From Gautieria morchelliformis (Eukaryota; Basidiomycota; Agaricomycetes; Gomphales; Gomphaceae), in assembly GCA_015179125.1 (NCBI GenBank), contig WHVA01000173.1, forward strand, positions 62,001 to 126,000: a stretch of DNA of 64,000 bases, given 5' to 3'. This document shows, in pieces, positions 32,975-42,525 of the stretch (within the stretch, counting starts at the first letter, position 1; every line of letters starts with the position of its first letter). Below the pieces are notes generated by a model, which made no database searches, was not told the DNA's origin, and was given only the letters and a program-made list of their open reading frames with translations. A program made the position numbers and the translations under genes.

Positions 32975-33232
32975 TAATACATGCTTGATCTTCCAAGATG
33001 GATATGTGGTATTTGGAGGGTAATGCGGCGTCGTTTCAACGCGATTGTTCTTATGCTTCTGAAGAAAGGGGTGGATGTACAGTAATCAGCGCAAGGAGGG
33101 TGTTGAGTCGCAATGCGTTACCGTATTGAACTAGACGGGCGGCGGCGGTTGCATGGCGCATGGCGCATGGTGGTTCGGACGATGATGGGGTTGTTCGGGT
33201 TGCGCTGGAGGAAGGAGCGGCCCCAGGAAGAC

Positions 33233-33687
33233 GACGTGGCAGCGTCGCGTCGAGGACGTCGTGGGGTGGTTACGGACGCTGCGCGAAGCGCATTGGGGCA
33301 AGGATGACCCGGGATCTAGTATATAGCACACTTGAGAAAGCTAGTGCGAGCCGTCGAAACAGAGCGAAGAAGCAGCTAGGACTGTGGGTGGCAGGGTCGG
33401 TGCAGTTTATGTAGCACCGAATCACTAGTAGCGTGACAAGACAAGAACGTGCCTGAGTTTTTTTTTATCTAATTGGCAGGCATGCCAAGCAAAATTGGTG
33501 AAATTTTTTTTTTTTTTTTTTTACAAATTACAAATTAAATTTCTAACAACGCCGAGGGCGACAGGTTGAACAGGACTGGGTAAGAGTAGCGACGCTGTCG
33601 GTGCCCATGCGGGGAGGCTGAACACATAGAGCGCAGTTTGGTGATTGTGTTAATGCCTCCCTGCTAGACCAGTGGTAATATCCTGCC
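33233..33687 (-). repeat. Right long inverted repeat
   Basis: Inverted partner of 28623-29072. It carries a run of 18 T where the left arm has 14 A, plus a few substitutions. Confidence 0.85.
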
Positions 33688-34479
33688 CTGCTCAGTCTAG
33701 GCAGGATTGAACTGAAGAAGCTCGCGTTGGGAACGCGCGCGTTCGACGCCCAGGGAGGCCTTTTTGTTTCTCACTCCAGTGAGTGTGCCTTGGCGCCTCT
33801 GAGGTTTTTTTTTTCGCAAGTGTCCTCTGCTGCTCAACTCTCCGTCCTCTTCGTCGTCTCCTACGGCTTTCTTGTCCGTCACTTGGCCTGACGCAGCTCC
33901 CGCCCTCCACCGCGCTGCTGCCCGCCCTGATCACCGCGCTCCTCATCGCACACGCTGTACACACTCCGCCTCCTCATATGTGCGTCTCCATTCCTGCAAC
34001 TCTTGCGCAGCGTGTTGACAACGACCACTCGGCTCGACCCCGTGTGTGGCTGTACTGGCAGCCCCCCCGCTGAATCGCTTACTATGCCCGAGTAGGAAAT
34101 GGATCGGTGCAGGATATGGATAAAGTGTCTTAAAATATATACCTCAGCCATTTTAGGTCAGTTTTGTAGCTAGAGTTACAAGTTATACATAGTAGTTGGT
34201 CCAGGCAAATTAATGAGTAACAGGAAGAAGAAGTCTAAGTGCTGGAAGCTGCCTAATGTGTTTCCAAGCATTACCAACCCCATGAGCTCAAATGTGTGGG
34301 TTTAATTGCAAATTTTCACTCAATTACACTATACTCTTATAACATGGATTTCCTCCCATGCCGGCAAAGCAAGGAGCTCTGGTTCTTGGTTTCTTCCGTC
34401 ACAATCTCTTAGACAGCTTTGGCGTGACAACACACTTTTGATCTCCGATTGAATCCAAACCTTCGACGTTTCGCTCCAC
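33688..34479. other. Region left of the pogo transposase gene
   Basis: 33740-34075 contains a C- and T-rich, partly open stretch (ALLPALITALLIAHAVHTPP) that could be a fragment of an unrecognised host gene. From 34080 the sequence is AT-richer and probably belongs to the untranslated end of the pogo element. The motif CGTCACAAT (34397-34405), with GTGACAA at 34422-34428, has loose inverted counterparts at 37040-37065. No clear terminal inverted repeat could be fixed. Confidence 0.3.
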
Positions 34480-36937
34480 ATGTCAGTCGCGGAATGCCTG
34501 AAGTCGCCTGTTAAACAGGTGACTTTGGAGAAGGAGGAGCGCATCCAAAAAGCCCTGGGGATGGTGAGGTCAGGTATCCAGGTCTCTTTGCATGGCGCTG
34601 CTCAAAATGCAACATTGCGTACTCGACCCTGCGAAATCGACTGCATGGATCGAAGCCTCACAAGCTGGCACACACTGAACAGCAGCACCTCAGTCCGGAG
34701 CAACAAAATGTCCTGATGGCGTGGTGCAAGTACCAAGCTAATATGGCGATGCCACTCTCTCATGCAGGGCTCCGGGAGAAGGTAAATGATATGGTAGGCC
34801 GAATCCCAAGTGACAGTTGGATACAGCGGTTCCTCAAAGCCCACACGAAGGATATCGAAGCGGCCAGGTCCCGTGGTCTCGATCCAAAGCGTGGCCAGGC
34901 TTTCAACCCGTCGACCGTAGCCGCACACTTCGCACTCCTTGGGAAAGTCCTTGATGCATACAAGATCCCTGTGGGGAACATCTACAATTTCGACAAAAAG
35001 GGAATCCAGCTAGGTGGAGGTCGGAAGGGGCTCCAGCAACAATTTATATTTTCGAAAGGTGATCGGGATCGCTACACACAAAAATCCGACTCGCTTGTTC
35101 TGGTCACCATAATGGAGGCCGTTAGTGCTGATGGTAATGCAGTTCCACCTGGGTTTGTCTTGCCAAAAGGTGAGACTGGTGAATGGTGGAGCGTTCCTGG
35201 CGTTGGTTGGTAAGTTCGCCTGTCTTCTATCTATACACTATTAATTTTTTTGTATCCAGTGTTGCAACATCAGATGCAGGCTGGACAGATGATGTCCTGA
35301 GTCTTATGTGGTTCGAAAAGGTCTTTATTCCTCATGCTGTCAAGCACAACCCAAGCGGCTCCCCAATCCTTCTCATATCCGATGGCCATTCCTCTCACGA
35401 GACACCAGCACTGAAATCACTCGCATACGACCATAACGTCCTTCTCTATTCATTACCTCCACACACCACTCATAAACTGCAGCCCCTTGACGTCGGTGTG
35501 TTCGGACCACTGCAAACCGGATGGGCCAAACACTGCCAACAACGTGCCGCCATGCACAATACTGTCACACGTGCTAACGTTGTGTTCGAGTATATGCTTG
35601 TGCGTGAGAAGTATCTTACACCATGCCCTATCGAGTCAGCTTTCCGTCATTGTGGGATCTGGCCATTCAACCCAAATATATTTACCGACGCTGACTTCGG
35701 ACCAAGTCAGGCGTCCTCAATTCAAATTGGTGCACCTATGGGCCACCCTGAAGCTATGCCATCGTCACCATTCAGTGCAGCCCTGACTGATCCCGATGAC
35801 ATGGACTGGGAGTCATCATCAGTATTGGAGTTCGTAGATATCGAAGGAACGGCTGGGCTTAGCGATCTTGCAGAACCATCAGGTCACTCCCCAGTCTGCC
35901 ACCCACCGATTGACTCATCGGATGGCTCCCTGGCTCCCGGATTCCCTCTTCCTATATGTCGCACACATGTGTCACGGCCCCTTCATGAACCCTTGATCGC
36001 TGTCACACCACCAACGATTAGCGGTATGGACAGCCATGAAACCTCGGTCAGTCAGGCTCCTGTGCATAGATACAGCACTCGCAGCCGTGTCGGCCGGCTC
36101 ACCCACAGCCCATTCCTGACTATATCTCGCTCTCGATCCAATTCCTCACTCACCTCCTCTTCGAATGGCAGCCTCTCTTCACGTGCTCTCCAGAATGAGA
36201 ACGAAACTCTTCGACGCAAGGTTAATGACCTTACAACAATGTATCAGAACGTGTGCAAAGCCCTCGACACCAAGCGAGTGCATCGTGAAATGGTTCAAGC
36301 CCAGCATCATGCGGCTGAAGCACACTGTACATTGTGTGCTATGGAAGCATGGGACTTGCATCAGCAGCTCCATGACAAGTCTAAAAGTGGCAAGCGGCGC
36401 ACATTGAATACGCAGGCACGGCTGCTTACTGCACCTGAGGCTAAAGCACAATTTGAGGACCAGGAACGTACTCGGCTTGGGAAGCTTGCCGCCGATACCA
36501 GTAAACGCGAACAAAAGGAACTCGAGGATCGGACTCGTGACCTCCAGCGGGCACATAGCACTGTCCTCAAAGTCTTCGACACTTTGGGGTCATATAAACG
36601 CAAAGATGAGTTACTCGATATTGCTGCCGCCCTTGCCCTTGATGAAAAGGGTACCATCGTCGAACTCACTGCTCGCATCAAAGCCCACCTTCAGGGCCAC
36701 CCTCATTTAGCGGAGAACCCCAGGTTTGCTGGTCTTTACCAGACGACTCGTCGGCGCAAGCGGACCATTCAAGACATGAATATGGAGGCAACACCAGTTG
36801 CTGGTCCTTCAAATGACTCACAGCTGATGCAGCCTCTATTGCTACCTCAAGCCGCCACTCCTTCATATCTGCCCATTCCTTCTAATCCTGATACATCAGT
36901 ACACATCCATGCTTTAATTGACCCATCATTACTTTAG
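34480..36937 (+). CDS. pogo/Fot-type DDE transposase (HTH, CENP-B, DDE_1, SAP-like tail)
   Basis: Transposase of a Tc1-mariner/pogo DNA element. N-terminal HTH (EERIQKALGMVRSGIQVSLH), then YSTLRNRLHG, a CENP-B-type HTH (LREKVNDMVGRIPSDSWIQRF), and a DDE_1 core. An intron at 35210-35259 (GTAAGT...TCCAG, 50 nt) joins GVG to VATSDAGWTDD with a shared Cys codon. The acidic residues are in NIYNFDKKG, LISDGHSSHE and LQPLDVGVFGPL, so all three Asp are present, though the usual Glu after the first is Lys. The long C-terminal part has a Ser-rich stretch, a coiled-coil-like segment and a SAP-like motif (SYKRKDELLDIAAALALDEK). Between the first HTH and YSTLRNRL the frame shifts once (about 34600-34615), so either the copy is dead or the base call is wrong. 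The frame is otherwise open to the stop at 36937. Confidence 0.85.
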
Positions 36938-37211
36938 CATCTAGTTAATTGATCAATGGAGCAACTTGTGTTTCTTGGGAAAAAAAAAAAAAACCGATCC
37001 CCGCCGCCTCGGCAGACCTCTTGAATATTAGGGTTTAGTGTGACAATTTACAAACAATTGTGACGATTCTTGGCCGGCATGCTGGTTCAAAGCCTCACTC
37101 GCAGCTTCTATCCTGCTGGCTCAATCACTTTGCTCAAATTATTTCTGAAAACTATAGAGCTGTATTGACTACTAACTTCTCTTTGATAACCCTTCTGCCG
37201 GGTTCACAGAA
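36938..37211. other. 3' flank of pogo gene
   Basis: Non-coding, with a run of 13 A at about 36980 and GTGTGACAATTTAC...ATTGTGACGA near 37040-37065, which may be part of the element's right end. No gene was seen. Confidence 0.3.
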
Positions 37212-38021
37212 GTGGCAGCAAATACCAGTATCAAGGTTTTATTGACTTTGGTCCATATCTCGCTGGGGAATAGTAATGCTCCTCCACCTGTCCCTCACGG
37301 CGCCCATGTCTGCGATCCACGTTGTGCAGCTCGCGAGGCAGAAGGATGCCTTTGCGTTCGGGGTCCAGAACAGGATAGGGCAGGATGTGGAAACCCTCCT
37401 CTCACAGCTCTCCTCCTTCGAGGCACAGGTAATATACATCAAGTCGGTCATGCTCGCCTGCCGTTCGCGGCAGGCGCGTAGGTACGGCCCGCATCCGCTC
37501 GTGCACTGCGCGCACCCACTCGTCCTCACGTCGCTCCTCACCGCCCGCCCCGTGCAGCGCCTGACAGGCTGGGTGCGCCCATTCCCTGCTGTTTCCTGTA
37601 CCCCATCCCTATTCCCTATGATATCTGACGCACAGTTCCCGCACAGACGCACACACCCACATACACCGCGCTCCTCCTCCTCCCGCTGCTCATCCAGCAC
37701 CTCCCCACACATCCGAGTTCGGACTACGTAGCCCAGAAGAGGTCCGTGTGCGACCAGTTGGTGGCCGTCGCCTACATCCCTATCGTGAGGACTTACTTCT
37801 GCAGACACGACCCTGCCCAACAACAGCGCCAGTTCTCACAAATTTTCCAAATCCACCATACACGGTATGCCCTCCGAATGCAATGGCCGCCCAGAGTCTC
37901 ACTCAGACGCCACGCACATGAGGACATGAGCTATGCAGCAGCGTGCATTGTCCCTGCTCACAGATGCCCGATAGGCCATAAGTACCAAGCAGCTTACGAG
38001 TGTCCCCCTGGATTTGCATAG
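37212..38021 (+). CDS. Unrecognised gene-like region, probably spliced
   Basis: Coding-like stretches are AIHVVQLARQKDAFAFGVQN followed by RIGQDVETLLSQLSSFEAQ (37310-37430), which ends at a donor-like GTAATA, and YTALLLLPLLIQHLPTHPSS followed by DYVAQKRSVCDQLVAVAYIP (37665-37790), running on to a frame that stops at 38021 (YQAAYECPPGFA). The pieces have good codon character but I cannot fix the splice sites or the start, and I know no family with this sequence. The middle Leu-rich part could be a short membrane-associated helix. It may be a fragment interrupted by the neighbouring pogo insertion. Confidence 0.3.
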
Positions 38022-38888
38022 CAGAGAGGGAGAGCCGGGCTTCCCCGTGCACACAACGACAGCCTGGGCTTGGCTCACCGACGTGCTGGACACGACGACA
38101 TTGTCAGAAATATGGGAACAGACGTACAGGGAGTGCAGGTAAGCCGTTACGTGGTAACAGCGATGGATGGGTCAGTATGGATTCGTAGGTTGAACTTAAG
38201 CTGCGGTGACAGTGTGAATACCACGAGGCTAGAAATCATGCAGATACACTTTTGTGCAGCGTGCTTTCCCAGCGTCCCCACCAAGGCCGATAAACACTCT
38301 GAAATCGGCATCAATAATCTCGCCCTATACCATGTTTGTGGCTGACAAGAGTAGTTGTAGGATTTCTGTATAACTCGTGACAACATAATTCAGGCTTTTG
38401 GATAAAGTACTGATCCCTGCCTCCTGAGTCATTGACCCTGCTTTGTGCTTGTCTCTGCAGCCCTGAAGATCAATGGTCTCTGGCCATGACGTATGTGTGC
38501 ACTTGGTCAGCAATCTCAGCGACTGTTACAGTGCTTTGCATAACATGGGACTGAAAAAAGCAAAGTAATTCCACACCTACAGCCATTTGCAGTCAAGTCT
38601 GGACTCTGATGCATGTCCTGCTTTTTGTACAGTTTTATTAGTGTTGACCCCTCTAGTTTGTCAACCACAACAACTAGGTTTCTCAGCTAGCTTCAATAAT
38701 AAAAAATGCTCAGGCTGTAGTTAAATAAATTTCTGCAAAGAGATTAGGGCCAGGAAACTCAGTGTTCTCTTGTGGTACAAACCTGGCGTTTGGAGGCATT
38801 TTTTGAGTTTTTTGAGGCTTCTGTGTGCTTTGAGACCAGCGGTCCTTTTAGAAAATGAAGAGAAGGTTTACTCTGACATTTTCACAAA
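38022..38888. other. Intergenic, no gene recognised
   Basis: No open frame with recognisable content and no repeat shared with the rest of the window. AT content rises toward the X element at 38889. Confidence 0.4.
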
Positions 38889-39222
38889 GGCGGATGCTCA
38901 CAACTTTTTATTACCTGTAGCTTCACCCATTTTATTCTCAGATTATAGAAAAGAAGAGGACAAAAGTATATGCCAATCTTATTGTTGGGCTATAAATAAA
39001 ATTTCTGTTGTCCCTCCCTGAGTGGCCGCTCCGCCGACGAGAACGCAGTTTCTTATTTTTACATCTGTTCTTATTTTTTCTACCCACTTTTAATATACAC
39101 TATATCATTATAACTATTCATATATATTACAAATATCTACACAACTACTATTACTCCATATGCTAGTCTAATACTCTCTCATTATAACTAGTCATACTAA
39201 TACTCCTGCTCATATCTGTTAC

Positions 39223-40805
39223 GGAGGATAATCATAATGGTTATGTAATACAGCATATATGAGTATATAATATATACTATAAGAGTATTAATAACAACAT
39301 ATAGGAATATATAGTAGTATTTATAAGGAGAATAATAGATGTTATTAGATGATTCTGTATATATTTAAACATCTCGAAGATATATATACATATTTTTGGA
39401 TTAAGGTGTTAACCAGTGCCTTTAAACAAATAGAATCTATTGCCTAGTGATTGAAATCACTGTGTTCGCCTCTCTTCTATGTGCTGACTAAGCCCTTCGA
39501 GGCGCGTCCAGCACTGATGAATGAAGGTCACGTGACCATGTCAACAGAAGAACGGTGTCGATCCAAGGGATAGTCAAATCAAAAGCGTTCGCTTTTAAGG
39601 TAGTATAGAGTAAACAGTGATAATAGACTCTCAACGAAGATTTGGAATAAACTATCAAGATCTGAACTCTGTAGCTATCAAACAAGACTACAGTAATTTC
39701 AGGAGGCAGAATAACCGATTATGGATTATTCGTTCATACATTTGTACTAGCTATTTATACTATATTGATAGTAACTACTAGTGTTCAAGATATTGGATGG
39801 ATGGGTCGAAAAACTACTTTGTAACTAAGGGGTGACTAATTTGTAGTCATAAAGTCATGGGGTGATGGGGATGGTGTTAGGATTGTCTGGGGCTTGGAAT
39901 AGAGATCTGTACCTGGTATACAAAGCCCCTGTCCACATGTTGTTAAGATAGTAATCAGTCAGACGTGTCATGGGATTCAAATAAGAAAAAAGGATCTGAG
40001 TTTACCCTGCCCAGCATATATGCTGGGCTTGGAGATGGGGCCGCTGTCTCTGTGCCTCTCTTGTGTGGCAGCTTATTGAGTATATATGTTGCAGATGACT
40101 TTCTCAGGTCACTCCACAACACCCTGTACCCCTGCACAGTCTGCTATTCTCTGCGGCGTTTGGTGCCCATACCCCTTGGTACCTATGGCCTGGCGCCTGT
40201 TGATGTCATGGCTGATGCCATCACCCGATAGGCGCGCCGTCCCTGATCGACCGCACGTGGTCGACGCTCGAACTCCTGTATATCACCCGATTTGTGAGTA
40301 ACATAGCATGACATAAATTTCATGTGATCGTCGCCTGCGCCGATGTCTATCATGAATATAATTTCTGTTTCTTTTGATTTTTCTTTTCTTTCTTTATTAG
40401 TTTCCTTTTATATATAAATGATTCGAAGCGAAATAATTGCGTTTGTCACAACACATATGAGAGAGTATTAGACTACAAGATAGAGTAACAGATACTTGGA
40501 GAGATACTTGTAACAGATATGAGTAGGAGTATTAGTATGACTAGTTATAATGAGAGAGTATTAGACTAGCATATGGAGTAATAGTAGTTGTGTAGATATT
40601 TGTAATATATATGAATAGTTATAATGATATAGTGTATATTAAAAGTGGGTAGAAAAAATAAGAAGAGACGTAAAAATTGGCATCGGCGTTCTCGTCGGTT
40701 ATAGCCCAACAATAAGATTGGCATATACTTTCGTCCTCTTCTTTTCTATAATTTGAGAATAAAATGGGTGAAGCTACAGGTAATAAAAAGTTGTGAGCAT
40801 CCGCC
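39223..40805 (-). mobile_element. Family X, copy 3 (inner, inverted), with a 1.06-kb insert
   Basis: Runs from GGAGGATAATCATAATGG (39223) to GAGCATCCGCC (40805), the reverse complement of the standard X. The 3-bp duplication TAC flanks it (39220-39222 and 40806-40808), taken from the outer X copy. The element is itself interrupted at 39394-40452. Confidence 0.8.
39394..40452. mobile_element. Unclassified 1.06-kb insert in X copy 3
   Basis: The X sequence is duplicated as ACATAT on both sides (39388-39393 and 40453-40458), marking an insertion of about 1059 bp. It has no clear inverted ends, no coding frame over 90 codons and no recognised family. A T-rich tract lies near its right end (40370-40400). 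It could be a solo LTR with eroded ends or a non-coding retroposon. Confidence 0.5.
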
Positions 40806-41034
40806 TACAAGTATCTCTCCAAGTATCTGTTACTCTATCTTGTAGTCTAATACTCTCTCATATGTATATATATCTTCGAGATGTTTAAATATATACAGAA
40901 TCATCTAATAACATCTATTATTCTCCTTATAAATACTACTGTATATTCCTATATGTTGTTATTAATACTCTTATAGTATATATTATATAGTCATATATGC
41001 TGTATTACATAACCATTATGATTATCCTCCAAAG

Positions 41035-41845
41035 ATTTTATGGTTTTATTCCATCATGTACACTCTAAGGAATTACAACACAGCACTGCAGGTTCTCTAC
41101 CTTGGCTTATGGCAATGTTATGTATCGGAAATCCCAGAGGTCGGAACTAGAAAGGACAATGGCTTCAACTTATGTGTTGCGCCCCTGATAAACTATCGTC
41201 CTAAGCATTTCGGTTTTGACTTCTGGATGTCAGAGAAGGCGGAAGTCGAGAAGAGACTGCTGAGGGTCGAGGGTCGGAGGACAAGGTCAGAGGAGGCGGA
41301 AGAGGCGGAAGACAGAATGTCAAGGGCGGAGAGAGACAAAGCTTGCAAGACTCACTGTGCTAAGAACAGGAGATAGTGCGAAGGGATTCACGTATCAAAA
41401 TCGATTGTCTGATTGCAGAAACAGAGATATACATGAGGGGGTTTTATACAAAGAGCTGAAGCAACAAGTAATAGTATGGTACTAAGCAAATTCCGGAGAG
41501 GGCGGGAATTGGATAGACATATGGGGTAAGTATCTAATGCGAAACAAGGGGGCAACAAGGGGGGTGCAGGGTAGAGTAAGTACAATGGCAAAGAACAAGG
41601 TGTGTGAGTACAATAGGCATCGGAACAAATGGAATTATGGAAATGGTATCTTGCTGTGTTCAGGGTCGAGTACGGGGGCCGGTGACTGGAGGTGGCCAGG
41701 GGTACTGAAGAACAAGGGGTTGGGGTTGAGGGTTGCGGATGTTGCTTAATAGAGTCGGAGGTGGTGCGGAGGTGTTCCGGAGGTGCCGGAGATGGTTGAG
41801 CGGAATGGTCGTAACAGGCAACAATAAAGCAAAAACCTGGCCATC
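41035..41845. other. Purine-rich LTR-like sequence
   Basis: A block from TGTTGCGCCCC (41175) to GGTCGTAACA (41816) has TG...CA ends and a GGA-rich body, suggesting a worn LTR. No target duplication matches (TTATG against GGCAA). Nothing coding was recognised. Confidence 0.3.
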
Positions 41846-42525
41846 TGTCAAGATTGGTTTTTAGGTGTTAATATCGTGTATTAGTGTACACAGCGAATGC
41901 CCAGATAACTTGTGCGAATAAGTATGCCGTTCGGCGAATAAGTGAACCGATGAATGTTCACGAGATAAGAGGGTTGCCCGAACAGGGCTCGCCCTATCTA
42001 CAGTCATAGCAAAGTAGCCCGTGGCACTTGACGATGTAACGTGCAAGGTATCATGGAAGGGCTGTCTAAGTATCGACAATCCCTTCGCCGGCGAAGGTGC
42101 TCCTTTGGAGCCCTTTGCCAACAGCACAGAAAATAGTTCGAAGGCTAAGGTAACGAAGATGGAGTATGAGAACTCACCAGTGATGCCTAAGTCCTCTGCT
42201 GGTCGAAGATAGAAATCTCCAAGAGAAGGCTCAAGACGATGATCGCAGCGAGGTCAAGTTTGCATAAGATGGACGACGTATGATAATTGAACTGGGGAAT
42301 ATACATACGAATGTAAACTACTTATACCGAATGCTCGTAAGGTATCAGCGAATAGGAAAGAGGCCATCACGAGTCAGGGTTGGATAGGGGTGCGCAGTCA
42401 TGATACGACATAGATGAAATAAACATACAATAGAATGAGAGAAGAGGAGAACATGAAATGACAGAGAGTGAAGGTGGCGAAGACACCTATGTACGAAATC
42501 ATGTCTTGGGGCCCACATATACACG
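41846..42525 (+). repeat. LTR-1, 5' part
   Basis: Starts TGTCAAGATTGG and matches 1825-2510 closely. It stops where chromovirus sequence begins at about 42526. A 3' part of the same family is found after the chromovirus at 48040-48347, though about 280 bp of the LTR is missing between them. Confidence 0.75.

Larger units (their letters stand above)
28623..33687. mobile_element. 5-kb unit bounded by ~450 bp inverted repeats
   Basis: Left arm 28623-29072 and right arm 33233-33687 are inverted copies with GGCGGGATATTACCACTGG / GGCAGGATATTACCACTGG ends, a shared homopolymer A/T run, and close identity throughout. The left end abuts an LTR-1 remnant; I found no convincing target duplication. The inside holds a forkhead-like gene, a diverged tandem duplication, a hAT element and an unrecognised minus-strand frame, but no transposase. 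Long terminal inverted repeats around host genes suggest a Mutator-like or other non-autonomous carrier element. A segmental inverted duplication is the alternative. Confidence 0.55.
38889..41031 (+). mobile_element. Family X, copy 2 (outer), split by copy 3
   Basis: Left half 38889-39222 starts GGCGGATGCTCACAAC. Right half 40806-41031 ends GATTATCCTCC. The outer target duplication is AAA (38886-38888 and 41032-41034). A second X copy in the opposite orientation is inserted between the halves. Confidence 0.8.

Noticed and set aside
33720-33770. GCGTTCGACGCCC, which looks like a tRNA B box
   Set aside because: No acceptor stem, anticodon arm or A box can be folded around it.
37239-37823. 194-codon open frame on the minus strand
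   Set aside because: It is Cys/Arg-rich and opposite to better coding stretches on the plus strand, so it looks like a shadow of those.
38889-41031. Large complex palindrome
   Set aside because: It is explained by an inverted X copy inserted into another X copy, with 3-bp duplications AAA and TAC marking each step.
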